Assembly (NCBI GenBank): GCA_041749275.1
Contig: JBGTBQ010000052.1
Coordinates: 1 to 14,910, forward strand
Reading direction: 5' to 3'
Length of the DNA: 14,910 bases
Source: JBGTBQ01 sp041749275
Lineage (GTDB): Bacteria > Acidobacteriota > Blastocatellia > Pyrinomonadales > Pyrinomonadaceae
This document shows, in pieces, positions 5,962 through 13,978 of the stretch. The notes beneath the pieces are model-generated. The model had not been told where the DNA came from. It saw only the letters and a program-made list of their open reading frames with translations, and searched no databases. The first letter of the stretch is position 1; the number at the start of each line of letters is the position of its first letter. Made by a program: the position numbers and the translations under genes.

Positions 5962-7923
5962 ATGTCTTCATCCATGATGAACATCGAGTCGGTGCTCCAC
6001 GAGGAGCGCGTCTTCCCGCCGCCGCCGGAGTTTTCCGCGCAGGCGCGCGTCAAATCCATGGAGGAGTTCGAGGCCCTGCGGCGCGAGGCTTCGGAGTCGC
6101 CCGAAAGTTTTTGGGCGCGGATGGCCGAATCGGAACTGCACTGGTTCAAGAAATGGGACACGGTCTTAAAGTGGGAGCCGCCGCACGCCGAGTGGTTCGT
6201 CGGCGGTAAGACGAACGTCGCTTACAACTGTCTCGACCGTCATCTACAAACTTGGCGACGAAACAAAGCCGCGATCATCTGGGAGGGCGAGCCGGGCGAG
6301 CAGCGGACGCTGACCTACGGGCAGCTTCATCGTGAGGTCGCGCGCTTCGCCAACGTCCTCAAGCGCGCAGGCGTCGAGAAGGGCGACCGCGTGGCGCTCT
6401 ACCTGCCGCTTATCCCGGAGTTGGCGATTGCGATGCTGGCGTGCGCGCGCATCGGGGCCACGCATTCGGTCATCTTCGGCGGCTTCTCTTCGGCGGCGCT
6501 GGTTGACCGCATCAACGACGCGGGCTGCAAACTCGTCGTCACGGCGGACGGCGGCTTCCGTCGCGGCTCCGAAGTAAAGCTCAAGGATGCCGTGGACGAA
6601 GCTTTGAAACAGACGCCCACGGTGAAGGGCTGCATCGTCGTCAAGCGCACCGGCTCGCGCATTCACATGGAGATGGGGCGCGATTACTGGTGGCACGAAG
6701 TCATCGAATCCGTCGGCGGCGAGTGCGCGGCGGAAGAACTCGACAGCGAACACCCGCTCTACATCCTCTACACGTCGGGCACGACCGGAAAACCGAAAGG
6801 CATCCTCCACACGACCGCCGGCTATCTCTTGCAGACGCACCTGACGACGAAGTGGGTCTTCGACATCAAGGACGAAGACACCTACTGGTGCACCGCCGAC
6901 ATCGGTTGGGTGACGGGCCACAGTTACGTCGTCTACGGGCCGCTCTCGGTGGGCGCGACCGTCTTGATGTACGAGGGCGCGCCGAACCATCCGGAACCCG
7001 ACCGCTTCTGGTCCATCATCGAGCGCCACCGCGTCAACATCTTCTACACCGCGCCGACCGCTATCCGCGCCTTTATCAAGTGGGGCGAACGCTGGCCGCT
7101 GAAACACGACCTGTCATCGCTGCGCCTGCTCGGCACGGTGGGCGAGCCGATCAACCCGGAGGCGTGGATGTGGTACCGGGAGACCATCGGCAAGGGCCGC
7201 TGCCCCATCGTGGACACGTGGTGGCAGACCGAGACGGGCGCCATTATGATTAGCCCTCTGCCGGGCGCGACGCCGACCAAGCCCGGCTCGGCGACGAAGC
7301 CTCTGCCCGGCATCGAAGTCGCCGTGATGACGAAGCAGGGCGAAGAGGTCGGCCCCGGCGCGGGGGGCTATCTCGTCATCAAGCGTCCGTGGCCTTCGAT
7401 GCTGCGTACCATCTGGGGCGACGACGAGCGTTATCAAAAGCAGTACTGGTCCGAGATTCCCGGCGTCTACTTCGCGGGCGACGGCGTGCGCCGTGACGCG
7501 GACGGCTATTTCTGGATCATGGGGCGCGTGGACGATGTCATCAACGTGAGCGGCCACCGCCTCGGCACGATGGAGATCGAGAGCGCGCTCGTCTCGCACC
7601 CGGCGGTCGCCGAAGCGGCGGTCGTCGCTCGTCCAGACGAGTTGAAAGGCTCCGGCATCGTCGCCTTCGTCACGCTCGAAGGCGAGCATCATTCGAGCGA
7701 TGCGCTGAACGAAGAACTCCGCCGCCACGTCGCCAAAGAGATCGGCGCGCTCGCACGCCCCGACGAGATACGCTTCAGCGACGCGCTCCCCAAGACGCGC
7801 TCCGGCAAAATCATGCGCCGGCTCCTCCGCGAGATCGCCTCTTCAGGGTCGGTGCAGGGAGATACCACGACGCTTGAAGACTTTTCGGTCCTGGAAAAAC
7901 TGCGCGCGCAGGAAGAGGAATGA
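5962..7923 (+). CDS. acs: Acetyl-CoA synthetase (AMP-forming acetate-CoA ligase)
   Basis: Cytosolic enzyme that converts acetate, ATP and CoA to acetyl-CoA via acetyl-AMP, scavenging acetate into central metabolism. At 653 aa it matches the usual Acs length (about 650). The adenylation motif YTSGTTGKPKG is at 270-280. DTWWQTETG (418-426) includes the Trp that restricts the pocket to acetate in known Acs enzymes. YFAGDGVRRDADGYFWIMGR (503-522) with VINVSGHRLGTMEIE (527-541) spans the hinge and C-terminal domain. PKTRSGKIMRR (610-620) carries Lys616, the catalytic lysine that in other bacteria is silenced by acetylation. The ATG at 5962 gives the expected N-terminus (NIESVLHEERVFPPP); an upstream in-frame ATG at 5833 would lie inside the inverted repeat. 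GGAGGGGAGAAGAG precedes the start by about 12 nt, a weakly spaced ribosome site. It appears monocistronic. Confidence 0.97.
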   Translation: MSSSMMNIESVLHEERVFPPPPEFSAQARVKSMEEFEALRREASESPESFWARMAESELHWFKKWDTVLKWEPPHAEWFVGGKTNVAYNCLDRHLQTWRRNKAAIIWEGEPGEQRTLTYGQLHREVARFANVLKRAGVEKGDRVALYLPLIPELAIAMLACARIGATHSVIFGGFSSAALVDRINDAGCKLVVTADGGFRRGSEVKLKDAVDEALKQTPTVKGCIVVKRTGSRIHMEMGRDYWWHEVIESVGGECAAEELDSEHPLYILYTSGTTGKPKGILHTTAGYLLQTHLTTKWVFDIKDEDTYWCTADIGWVTGHSYVVYGPLSVGATVLMYEGAPNHPEPDRFWSIIERHRVNIFYTAPTAIRAFIKWGERWPLKHDLSSLRLLGTVGEPINPEAWMWYRETIGKGRCPIVDTWWQTETGAIMISPLPGATPTKPGSATKPLPGIEVAVMTKQGEEVGPGAGGYLVIKRPWPSMLRTIWGDDERYQKQYWSEIPGVYFAGDGVRRDADGYFWIMGRVDDVINVSGHRLGTMEIESALVSHPAVAEAAVVARPDELKGSGIVAFVTLEGEHHSSDALNEELRRHVAKEIGALARPDEIRFSDALPKTRSGKIMRRLLREIASSGSVQGDTTTLEDFSVLEKLRAQEEE

Positions 7924-7960
7924 AGCGGCAAAGAAGAGCGGCAAAGAAGAAAGGTGACAG

Positions 7961-8033
7961 GTCAGAACCGCCTGCGGTAGCGGGCGGATTTCCTGTGACA
8001 GTAAGCCCGCCCGCTACCGCAGGCGGTTCTGAC
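7961..8033. repeat. Perfect 27-bp palindrome between acs and the PilZ gene
   Basis: Arms 7961-7987 and 8007-8033 (AGAACCGCCTGCGGTAGCGG in the left arm) are exact complements around a 19-nt loop. There is no T-run after either arm, so a classic intrinsic terminator is not supported, although a transcript would fold strongly 40 nt after the acs stop and could block 3' decay. It looks like a dispersed palindromic intergenic repeat. Confidence 0.8.
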
Positions 8034-8092
8034 ATCTCTCGCTATTGAGCCACTACCAGTTTTAGATATGCGATTTAACAAGGAGACCCCAG

Positions 8093-8476
8093 ATGCCAGC
8101 GAATTTAACGACCGAGCAACGCTCCGGCCCGCGCTACATGATTAAGATACCCGTCCGCACCGAGTGGGATGACGAGGAGTCGGGCGAGCACATCGTGGCC
8201 GAGGGTGAGACCGAGAACGTCGGGCCATCGGGCGCGCTCGTCCATCTGTCGCAACTCCCCGAAGTCGGCAGCCGCGTCCAACTCACCGTGCCCGACGCGC
8301 AGGGCCTCACGGTCAGCGCCGTGGCCGAGGTGTTGCGGCTCGAACGCAACCCCGTCCAGCCGCTGGCGGCGCTGCTCCTCATAGACGCCAATGACGAGTG
8401 GCGCGGGCTGGTGTGGGAGCCTTCCGCCCCGCACCTTCAACCGATGGACGAATACGACGCGGACTGGGATCACTAA
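8093..8476 (+). CDS. PilZ-domain protein (possible cyclic-di-GMP receptor)
   Basis: Small 127-aa single-domain protein of PilZ type. PilZ proteins bind cyclic-di-GMP through an N-terminal RxxxR and a D/NxSxxG motif. Here RSGPR at 10-14 is an exact RxxxR. The second motif reads NVGPSG (42-47), with Gly at the usual Ser position. The beta-strand pattern (GALVHL, VGSRVQLTVP, VSAVAEVLRLE) and a following LAALLLI strand fit the fold. The C-terminus is acidic (DEYDADWDH). AAGGAG lies upstream of the ATG with suitable spacing. The AI-2E-family gene begins 16 nt after the stop, so the two are probably cotranscribed. Ligand binding is uncertain because of the Ser-to-Gly change. Confidence 0.8.
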   Translation: MPANLTTEQRSGPRYMIKIPVRTEWDDEESGEHIVAEGETENVGPSGALVHLSQLPEVGSRVQLTVPDAQGLTVSAVAEVLRLERNPVQPLAALLLIDANDEWRGLVWEPSAPHLQPMDEYDADWDH

Positions 8477-8492
8477 CGCGGGAGCCGAGCCA

Positions 8493-9791
8493 TTGGCGAA
8501 GAAGAATCCGATGCTGCCGAATGAAAGATCGGACGCAGAGGCCGCGGCCATCGCCGCGACTGAGGCTCGGTCGCGCGTCGTGGTGCGCGCGGCGACGCGC
8601 ACGACGATGTGGCTCATCCTCTTCGCGCTGGTTCTCTACTACTCGATTGAGGGCGTGCTCTGGGTCTTCCGGGCGCTGACGGGCGTCCTGCTGATGATCG
8701 TGCTGTCGGTCTTCTTCGCCTACCTCATCGCGCCCCTCGTCGAGATGGTGCGCCGCCCCTTTCAGCTTCGCGGGCAGGAACGCACGATGCCGCGTTACGT
8801 CGCCATCGGCATCGTCTACTTCGTCATCTTCGGGTCGCTGACCCTGACGACATGGCTGCTGCTGCCGCGCATCAGCGGCCAGTTAGCCGAGTTCGCCAAA
8901 CAGGCTCCCGTCTATCTCACCAACGCACGCACGCGCGCCGAGAGCCTGAATGAGATTTACGGACGGCTCAACATCCCGCCCGCCCTGCGCCGGTCGGCCA
9001 ATGAAGCCGCCGAGCGCGTCCTGAACGAAGCCAGCGCCTACGTCACCGGCGAAGGCTTTAATAATCTCATTCATCTGCTCGGCTACCTGCCGTGGCTCGT
9101 CCTCGTTCCGATCCTCGCCTTCTTCTTTCTGAAGGATGCCGACAGCTTCCGCCGCTCAGTTTTGAGCATCCTGCCGCAGGGCCGTCTGCGCTGGCGCGGC
9201 GACGAGTTCTTTCAGGACGTAAACTCGACGCTCGCCGCCTACATCCGCGCGCAGCTCATCGCCTGTCTGTTGATCGGCACCGTCTGCACACTCGGCTTTA
9301 TCCTGATCGGCGTCCCCTACGCGCTGGTGCTCGGCTTTATCGCGGGCGTGCTGGAATTTATCCCGCTCCTCGGCCCGCTCGTCGTCGCCGTCATTGCCGT
9401 CTCGCTGGCGAGTTTCGCCTCCGGCGGTCAGGTCGTGGCTGTGCTCATCTTCCTCGGCGTGCTACGCATTGTCCACGACTACTACACCTATCCGCGCATC
9501 ATCGGCTCCGGCATCCACCTCCACCCGCTCGCCGTCATCCTCGCCATCCTCGCGGGGCACGAGTTGGCGGGGCTGGCCGGCATCTTTCTGGCGATCCCTC
9601 TGATTGCCATTCTGACCGTCACCTACCGCCACTGGCTCGAACACAAAGGGAGCACCGGGTTGGTCGCGGACTTGCTAAAGCCCGCCGAAGAGGCCGTCAC
9701 GGCGGAAATATCCGACGCGGATAATCCGGCAAACACCCCCGTCGAAACCATTCCGGCGACGCCGGCTGCTCCGGCGCCCTCCGCCCGATAA
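8493..9791 (+). CDS. AI-2E family (PerM-like) integral membrane transporter
   Basis: 432-aa inner-membrane protein of the AI-2E/UPF0118 family. Members include PerM, TqsA and Na+/H+ antiporters; the substrate here is unknown. Hydrophobic segments lie near 38-58, 61-82, 101-125, 197-213, 253-274, 276-304, 313-329 and 345-378. The large periplasmic-type loop (126-195) and the hallmark FIAGVLEFIPLLGPLV (282-297) are typical. The C-terminal 45 residues are a Pro/Ala/Glu-rich tail. The frame is open upstream into the PilZ gene. TTG at 8493 is chosen because GGGAG lies about 8 nt upstream and it falls just after the PilZ stop; ATG at 8511 is the alternative and would remove six residues. Confidence 0.9.
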   Translation: MAKKNPMLPNERSDAEAAAIAATEARSRVVVRAATRTTMWLILFALVLYYSIEGVLWVFRALTGVLLMIVLSVFFAYLIAPLVEMVRRPFQLRGQERTMPRYVAIGIVYFVIFGSLTLTTWLLLPRISGQLAEFAKQAPVYLTNARTRAESLNEIYGRLNIPPALRRSANEAAERVLNEASAYVTGEGFNNLIHLLGYLPWLVLVPILAFFFLKDADSFRRSVLSILPQGRLRWRGDEFFQDVNSTLAAYIRAQLIACLLIGTVCTLGFILIGVPYALVLGFIAGVLEFIPLLGPLVVAVIAVSLASFASGGQVVAVLIFLGVLRIVHDYYTYPRIIGSGIHLHPLAVILAILAGHELAGLAGIFLAIPLIAILTVTYRHWLEHKGSTGLVADLLKPAEEAVTAEISDADNPANTPVETIPATPAAPAPSAR

Positions 9792-9796
9792 AACTG

Positions 9797-9826
9797 TTGA
9801 CCTCCCGCCCGAATTGAGGCTTAATA
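9797..9826 (+). promoter_or_regulatory. Possible promoter upstream of the receiver-domain pair
   Basis: TTGACC (9797-9802), an 18-nt spacer and TTAATA (9821-9826) form a moderate sigma70-like match just after the transporter stop. A small hairpin (ACTCTTGTTCAAGAGT, 9827-9842) follows immediately and could lie at the 5' end of the leader. Weak evidence. Confidence 0.25.
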
Positions 9827-9955
9827 ACTCTTGTTCAAGAGTCGCCCCGACATACGGGAGTTTCCAGTACGCTTCACGACCAATATCCGACCCTCTGGCG
9901 TTTACACTTTCGACTCCCTGAAGCTTCCTCTCCGCGGCGCATAAGGAGTTCCCCG

Positions 9956-10360
9956 ATGTCATCCGAGAAGTGGCGCGTTTTGTGCGCCGAACCCCACGAA
10001 GACACCTGTCAACTAATCAGTACGATGCTTGGCGCACAGGGGCATGAAGTCGTCCCCGCCCGGACTATCCACGACTGTCTTGAGCTGGCGCGCCGCGAGC
10101 GTTTCGATCTCTATATGCTCGATGACGAATACGTAGACGGGACGAGCATCGAGTTGTGCCGGAAGCTGCGGGCGCTGACGCCGGAGACGCCCATTCTCTT
10201 CTTCTCGGCGTTGGCCTTCCCCCGCGACCACCAACGGGCAATCGAGGCCGGCGCGCTGGCCTATCTGACGAAACCCGACGGCCTCTTCGAAATTGCGCGG
10301 ACGATCAACTCTATTCTCCTGCCCAATCACGCCGCGGCGCACGCACGCAAGCGACCTTGA
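9956..10360 (+). CDS. Stand-alone response-regulator receiver protein (intact site)
   Basis: 134-aa protein consisting of one CheY-like receiver domain with no output domain. Receivers accept a phosphoryl group on Asp from a histidine kinase. Seen: LCAE near 9-12 (start of the acidic pocket), phosphoacceptor Asp56 in MLDDEYVDG, Ser84 in LFFSA at the switch position, and Lys106 in YLTKPDG. The D-Y-MLD-x(4)-DG-x-S-IELCRKLR layout resembles solo receivers common in Acidobacteriota. AAGGAG lies 8 nt before the ATG. No kinase gene is nearby, so its partner must be elsewhere. The next gene is a paralogue 76 nt downstream. Confidence 0.9.
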   Translation: MSSEKWRVLCAEPHEDTCQLISTMLGAQGHEVVPARTIHDCLELARRERFDLYMLDDEYVDGTSIELCRKLRALTPETPILFFSALAFPRDHQRAIEAGALAYLTKPDGLFEIARTINSILLPNHAAAHARKRP

Positions 10361-10436
10361 CGCACGTTAGCCCCTCGATTAAAGTTAAGACCTTCCCGAC
10401 AATTCCCCCTGAGAATCGTTTCTCGGAGTGAAACTG

Positions 10437-10808
10437 ATGTCGTCGCAAAAGGGACGCATCCTGTGCGCCGAAGCGAACAGTGATGTGGGAGACCTCATCG
10501 TTCTGTTGCTGGAACAAAAGGGATACGAGGTGCGGACGGTGCAGACCGTCGCCGATTGCCTGAAGCTCGCCGCCGCCGAGAGCTTCGACCTCTTCATTCT
10601 CAACGACACTTACATTGACGGCGACAGCATCGAGCTGTGCCGGCAGCTCCGCGCGTCGAACCCGCTGACCCCAGTCCTGCTCTTCTCGCTCGACCGCACC
10701 GGCCACCACAAGCTGCGCGCCCTCGAAGCCGGCGCAAGCCGTTATGTCAGCCAGACCTCTGACTTCGTTTCGCTCGTCCAGACCATTGAGCGGCTGCTAC
10801 TTTCGTAG
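10437..10808 (+). CDS. Stand-alone pseudo-receiver protein (phosphoacceptor Asp replaced)
   Basis: 123-aa paralogue of the preceding receiver, aligning without gaps over residues 1-110 (MSSQKGRILCAE against MSSEKWRVLCAE; DSIELCRQLR against TSIELCRKLR). Position 56 is Asn (FILNDTYIDG) and position 106 is Gln (YVSQTSD), so both the phosphoacceptor Asp and the conserved Lys are lost, while Ser84 is kept. Such pseudo-receivers generally work without phosphorylation, for example through protein contacts. Asp57 next to Asn56 could be an alternative acceptor. The ATG at 10437 is chosen over GTG 10428: GGAG lies 8 nt upstream and the N-terminus then aligns exactly with the paralogue. Confidence 0.87.
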   Translation: MSSQKGRILCAEANSDVGDLIVLLLEQKGYEVRTVQTVADCLKLAAAESFDLFILNDTYIDGDSIELCRQLRASNPLTPVLLFSLDRTGHHKLRALEAGASRYVSQTSDFVSLVQTIERLLLS

Positions 10809-10944
10809 AAAGCAAAAACAAGAAGGGAGCGGGCATCGGAGAAAGGCGCTTTTCTCGCTTTCACTTTCGCCCTCTACCTTTTCAAGGTGAGCAGGCGCTG
10901 TGATGAGAGAACGCCAGCCGGCGCCAATCGCCCCGGTAAACGCC

Positions 10945-13092
10945 TCAGCGCGTCCCTTCCTGAAAATGTACCTGACAGTTGAAACGCCCGCCGTCATCCT
11001 GCTCCGTCCTCCTGTATGAGCCGTCGGACTGGAGCAGCCGCGCCTTCATGTCGTCGCGCAGGTAAGGCTCCAGAATCTCCTCCTTCAGCACGCGCTTGAG
11101 GGCGGGGTCGTCCACCGGCGCGACCACTTCGACGCGGCGGTCGAGGTTGCGCCGCATCCAGTCGGCGCTGCCGATGAAGACCTCCTCCTCGCCGCCGTTC
11201 AGGAAGTAGAAGACGCGACTGTGTTCGAGAAAGCGCCCGACGACGCTCCGCACCGTGATGGTCTCGGACAACCCCTCGACGCCGGGCCGGAGCGTGCACA
11301 TCCCGCGCACGATGAGATCAATCTTTACGCCCGCCTGCGCGGCCTCGTAGAGCGCGCGGATGATTTGGGTGTCGGTCAGGCTGTTGATCTTGGCGAAGAT
11401 GCGGGCCGGGCGCCCCTGCCGCTGGTGCGCCGCCTCGCGTCCGATCAGTTCCATCATGCGCTCGCGCAGGTTGACCGGGGCAACGAGCAGCCGCCGATAC
11501 TTCGACTGGAGCGAGCAGCCCGTCAGGAAGTTGAACAGTTCGGTGGCGTCGGCGCCGAACTTTTTGTTCGCCGTGAGCAGACCGAGGTCGGTGTAGATGC
11601 GCGAGGTCGTCGGGTTGTAGTTGCCCGTGGCGACGTGGACATAGCGGCGCAGACGCCCGCCCTCGCGCCGGATGACGAGCGCGAGCTTGCAGTGCGTTTT
11701 CAAACCCAGTATGCCGTAGACGACGTGCACGCCCGCGCGCTCCAGCCGCTGCGCCCACTCGATGTTCTTCTGCTCGTCGAAGCGCGCCTTGAGTTCGACG
11801 AGCACCGCCACCTGTTTGCCCCGCTCGCTCGCCTCCATCAGCGCCTGCACGATGGGCGAGTGGCGCCCCGTGCGGTAGAGACACATCTTGATGGCGAGCA
11901 CGTCGGGGTCGCGCGCCGCCGCGTTGATAAAGTCCGTCACCACGTTGTAGGACGTGTAGGGGTGGTGCAGCAGAATGTCTTGTTTCCTAATCGCGTCGAA
12001 GACCGTCTGCCCCTCTTTCAGCGGCGACGGGACGGTCGCGCGCAGCGGCTCGTCCTTCAGCCTCGGCTTGTCGAAGTCGTAGAGCGACATCAGGTCGGGG
12101 ATGTTCAGCGGGCCGTTGATGACGTACACGTCCGAAGCTGACAGTTCGAGCGCGCCCGCCAGATAGCGCGACATCTCCTCCGGCATGTTCTCCGTGACTT
12201 CGAGCCGCACGGCGGCGCCGAACCTACGCTTGCGTAACTGTTCCTGCATCACGCGCAGCAGGTCGTTGGCCTCATCCTCCAGAATCTCGATGTCCGCGTC
12301 GCGCGTCACGCGGAAAAGATATGCTTTGCCGACGCGCCTGCCGGGGAAGAGCGCGGCGACATTGGCGGCGATCAACTCGCCGAGAAAGGTGAACCGCGTG
12401 CCCGAATCGCCCACGGGGACGAGGCGCGGCACGACCGGCGGAACTTTGATGCGGACGAAGCGCGGGTTGCGGATCATCGCCGGCGGGAACTTGCCGCCGG
12501 GGTCTTCCGCCGGCTCGACCATCAGGCCGATGTTGAGACTGAGGTTCGAGATATACGGGAACGGGTGGCTCGAATCCACGGCCTGCGGCGTTAGGACGGG
12601 AAAGACATGTTCGGTGAAGTACTCGTCGAGCGCCTGCCGCTCGTCCTTCGTCAACTCCTTGTAGGGCGTGACGCGGACACCCTCCGCCGCGAGTTTCGGC
12701 AGCACGTCCTCGCGCAGAGCGCGCGCCTGCTCGGCGACCAGCGGCTTCAGGCGCGCGCTGATCTCGGCGAGCTGCTCGGCGGGCGTCAAGCCGTCGGGCG
12801 AAAGTTGAGCCGCGTTCTCGTCAAGCTGCTCCATCAGACCCGAGACGCGAATCATAAAGAACTCGTCAAGATTGGACGAAAAGATGGCGAGAAACTTCAG
12901 GCGTTCGAGCAGCGGGTGCGTCTCGTCGAGCGCTTCCTCCAAAACGCGGCGGTTGAATTCAATCCAACTCAGCTCGCGGTTGAACAGCAGGTGCTTGTGG
13001 TGGAGAAGCGACGGCGGCAGCTCGACTTTCTTCGCCCTCTTCTTCGTGTCGCGCCCTTCGCCCGGCGGAGATTGTACGGCCCCTGTTGACAT
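10945..13092 (-). CDS. ppk1: Polyphosphate kinase 1
   Basis: Reversible ATP:polyphosphate phosphotransferase that builds inorganic polyphosphate from ATP gamma-phosphate. At 715 aa it is close to the usual size (E. coli 688). The N domain opens with FNRELSWIEFNRRVLEEA (37-54) and FSSNLDEFFMIRVSGL (71-86). The PLD-like catalytic domains contain HHPYTSYNVV (376-385), ELKARFDE(Q)KNIEWA (433-447), His467 in GLKTHCKL (the autophosphorylated His of the family), HVATGNYNP (486-494), TDLGLLTANKKFG (501-513), His624 in FLEHSRVFYF (the second conserved His), and GSADWMRRNLDRRVEV (641-656). The ATG at 13092 has GAGGTG 5 nt upstream; the 41-residue extension to 13215 has no family resemblance. It is convergent with the receiver genes, separated by 136 nt with no strong terminator. 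Confidence 0.97.
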   Translation of the reverse strand: MSTGAVQSPPGEGRDTKKRAKKVELPPSLLHHKHLLFNRELSWIEFNRRVLEEALDETHPLLERLKFLAIFSSNLDEFFMIRVSGLMEQLDENAAQLSPDGLTPAEQLAEISARLKPLVAEQARALREDVLPKLAAEGVRVTPYKELTKDERQALDEYFTEHVFPVLTPQAVDSSHPFPYISNLSLNIGLMVEPAEDPGGKFPPAMIRNPRFVRIKVPPVVPRLVPVGDSGTRFTFLGELIAANVAALFPGRRVGKAYLFRVTRDADIEILEDEANDLLRVMQEQLRKRRFGAAVRLEVTENMPEEMSRYLAGALELSASDVYVINGPLNIPDLMSLYDFDKPRLKDEPLRATVPSPLKEGQTVFDAIRKQDILLHHPYTSYNVVTDFINAAARDPDVLAIKMCLYRTGRHSPIVQALMEASERGKQVAVLVELKARFDEQKNIEWAQRLERAGVHVVYGILGLKTHCKLALVIRREGGRLRRYVHVATGNYNPTTSRIYTDLGLLTANKKFGADATELFNFLTGCSLQSKYRRLLVAPVNLRERMMELIGREAAHQRQGRPARIFAKINSLTDTQIIRALYEAAQAGVKIDLIVRGMCTLRPGVEGLSETITVRSVVGRFLEHSRVFYFLNGGEEEVFIGSADWMRRNLDRRVEVVAPVDDPALKRVLKEEILEPYLRDDMKARLLQSDGSYRRTEQDDGGRFNCQVHFQEGTR

Positions 13093-13343
13093 CGGTTCAC
13101 CTCGTCTCGCGTGGGATACGGCGCATAGAATGGCAGGCGGTGTGCCCGCGCCGCAACCCGCCACGTTCCTCACACCTGAGAACCGGGGGACGCGCCAGTC
13201 AGAAATTGGGCGCACAATTTAGCACACGCCAGAGATGGCGCGGAAGGGTAAGGACGCGGCGCGGCCCGCGTCCGAAGAAGATTTACGGGCGCGGGCCAGA
13301 GGCGGCGAAACGTGGCGCTCCGCGTGACGTAAGGAGGGAGCGG

Positions 13344-13733
13344 TCAGCCGTAATTCTCGAAGATGAGAAGGATGACCAGCACCGCGACCGCGGCCCCGAG
13401 TCCGATGGCGATCTTGGCGCCGGTCGAGAGGTTATTGCCCTGAACTTGTTTGACCTGTGGGTAGGCGACTCTCGTCGTCGTCCCTGTCTTCGCATTGACG
13501 ACGACGAAGTCCGCCTCGCCGGCTTCGCTGATGTAGCCTTCCAGCTTCGTCTTATCATGCAGCTTGACCCGCACGCGCGCGGCCTCGCCCGTGCCGAGTT
13601 TGGCGATGCCGGTCTTTACTTTTTCGGTGAAGCGCGCCTGCTTCTCTTCCTTCGTGGCGGCGTAGACGGGCGCGGCCCCGGCGCAATGAACCAGCACACC
13701 CACGAGCGCGAGCGACAGAATACTTTTGAACAT
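13344..13733 (-). CDS. Small exported Sm-like/beta-barrel protein with C-terminal membrane segment
   Basis: 129-aa protein with a clear signal peptide: MFKSILSLALVGVLV, with likely cleavage after PVYA at about residue 25. A Lys/Glu-rich helix follows (27-46), then a strand-rich stretch AARVRVKLHDKTKLEG-Y (51-67) with DFVVVN (75-80) and TTRVAYPQVKQV (86-97). This resembles the short SH3-like barrel of Sm/Lsm proteins (KL-x-D-x-T-x-L-x-GYI, then a hydrophobic strand and a Tyr-x-x-Val end). The tail has a Gly-containing hydrophobic segment (106-124). The ATG at 13733 has AGGAG 6 nt upstream; the longer frame from 13847 would hide the signal peptide. Function is unknown; an envelope location is inferred. 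Confidence 0.75.
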   Translation of the reverse strand: MFKSILSLALVGVLVHCAGAAPVYAATKEEKQARFTEKVKTGIAKLGTGEAARVRVKLHDKTKLEGYISEAGEADFVVVNAKTGTTTRVAYPQVKQVQGNNLSTGAKIAIGLGAAVAVLVILLIFENYG

Positions 13734-13978
13734 ATATTTCTCCTGAAGAAGATTGGAACTGCTGCCGCAAAGCAGATGCAACCGGCACGCCCGAAACTTT
13801 TCAGCCTTTATGTGAGAATAGTGAGAAGCGACCGCCGACGCCTTCAACTAAAGTGCGACACCTGACGGATTACTGTTGCGCGTCCTCGATCATGCGCCGG
13901 TCGAAACGCCCGCTTCACTTCGCCGTCTCGGCGGTTTTCTGGAACCTTATGATGCTCCCCGAAATTAGGACCAGCCGC

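Noticed and set aside
8493..9791. Reading the AI-2E-family protein as a quorum-sensing exporter
   Set aside because: The family name comes from one member; substrates differ widely and no autoinducer genes are nearby.
10839..10856. GAGAAA/TTTCTC hairpin as a bidirectional terminator between the receiver genes and ppk1
   Set aside because: The stem is only six mostly A-T pairs and is not followed by a T-run; too weak to call.
13093..13215. N-terminal extension of polyphosphate kinase to 13215
   Set aside because: The extra residues have no PPK similarity, and the ATG at 13092 has GAGGTG at good spacing.
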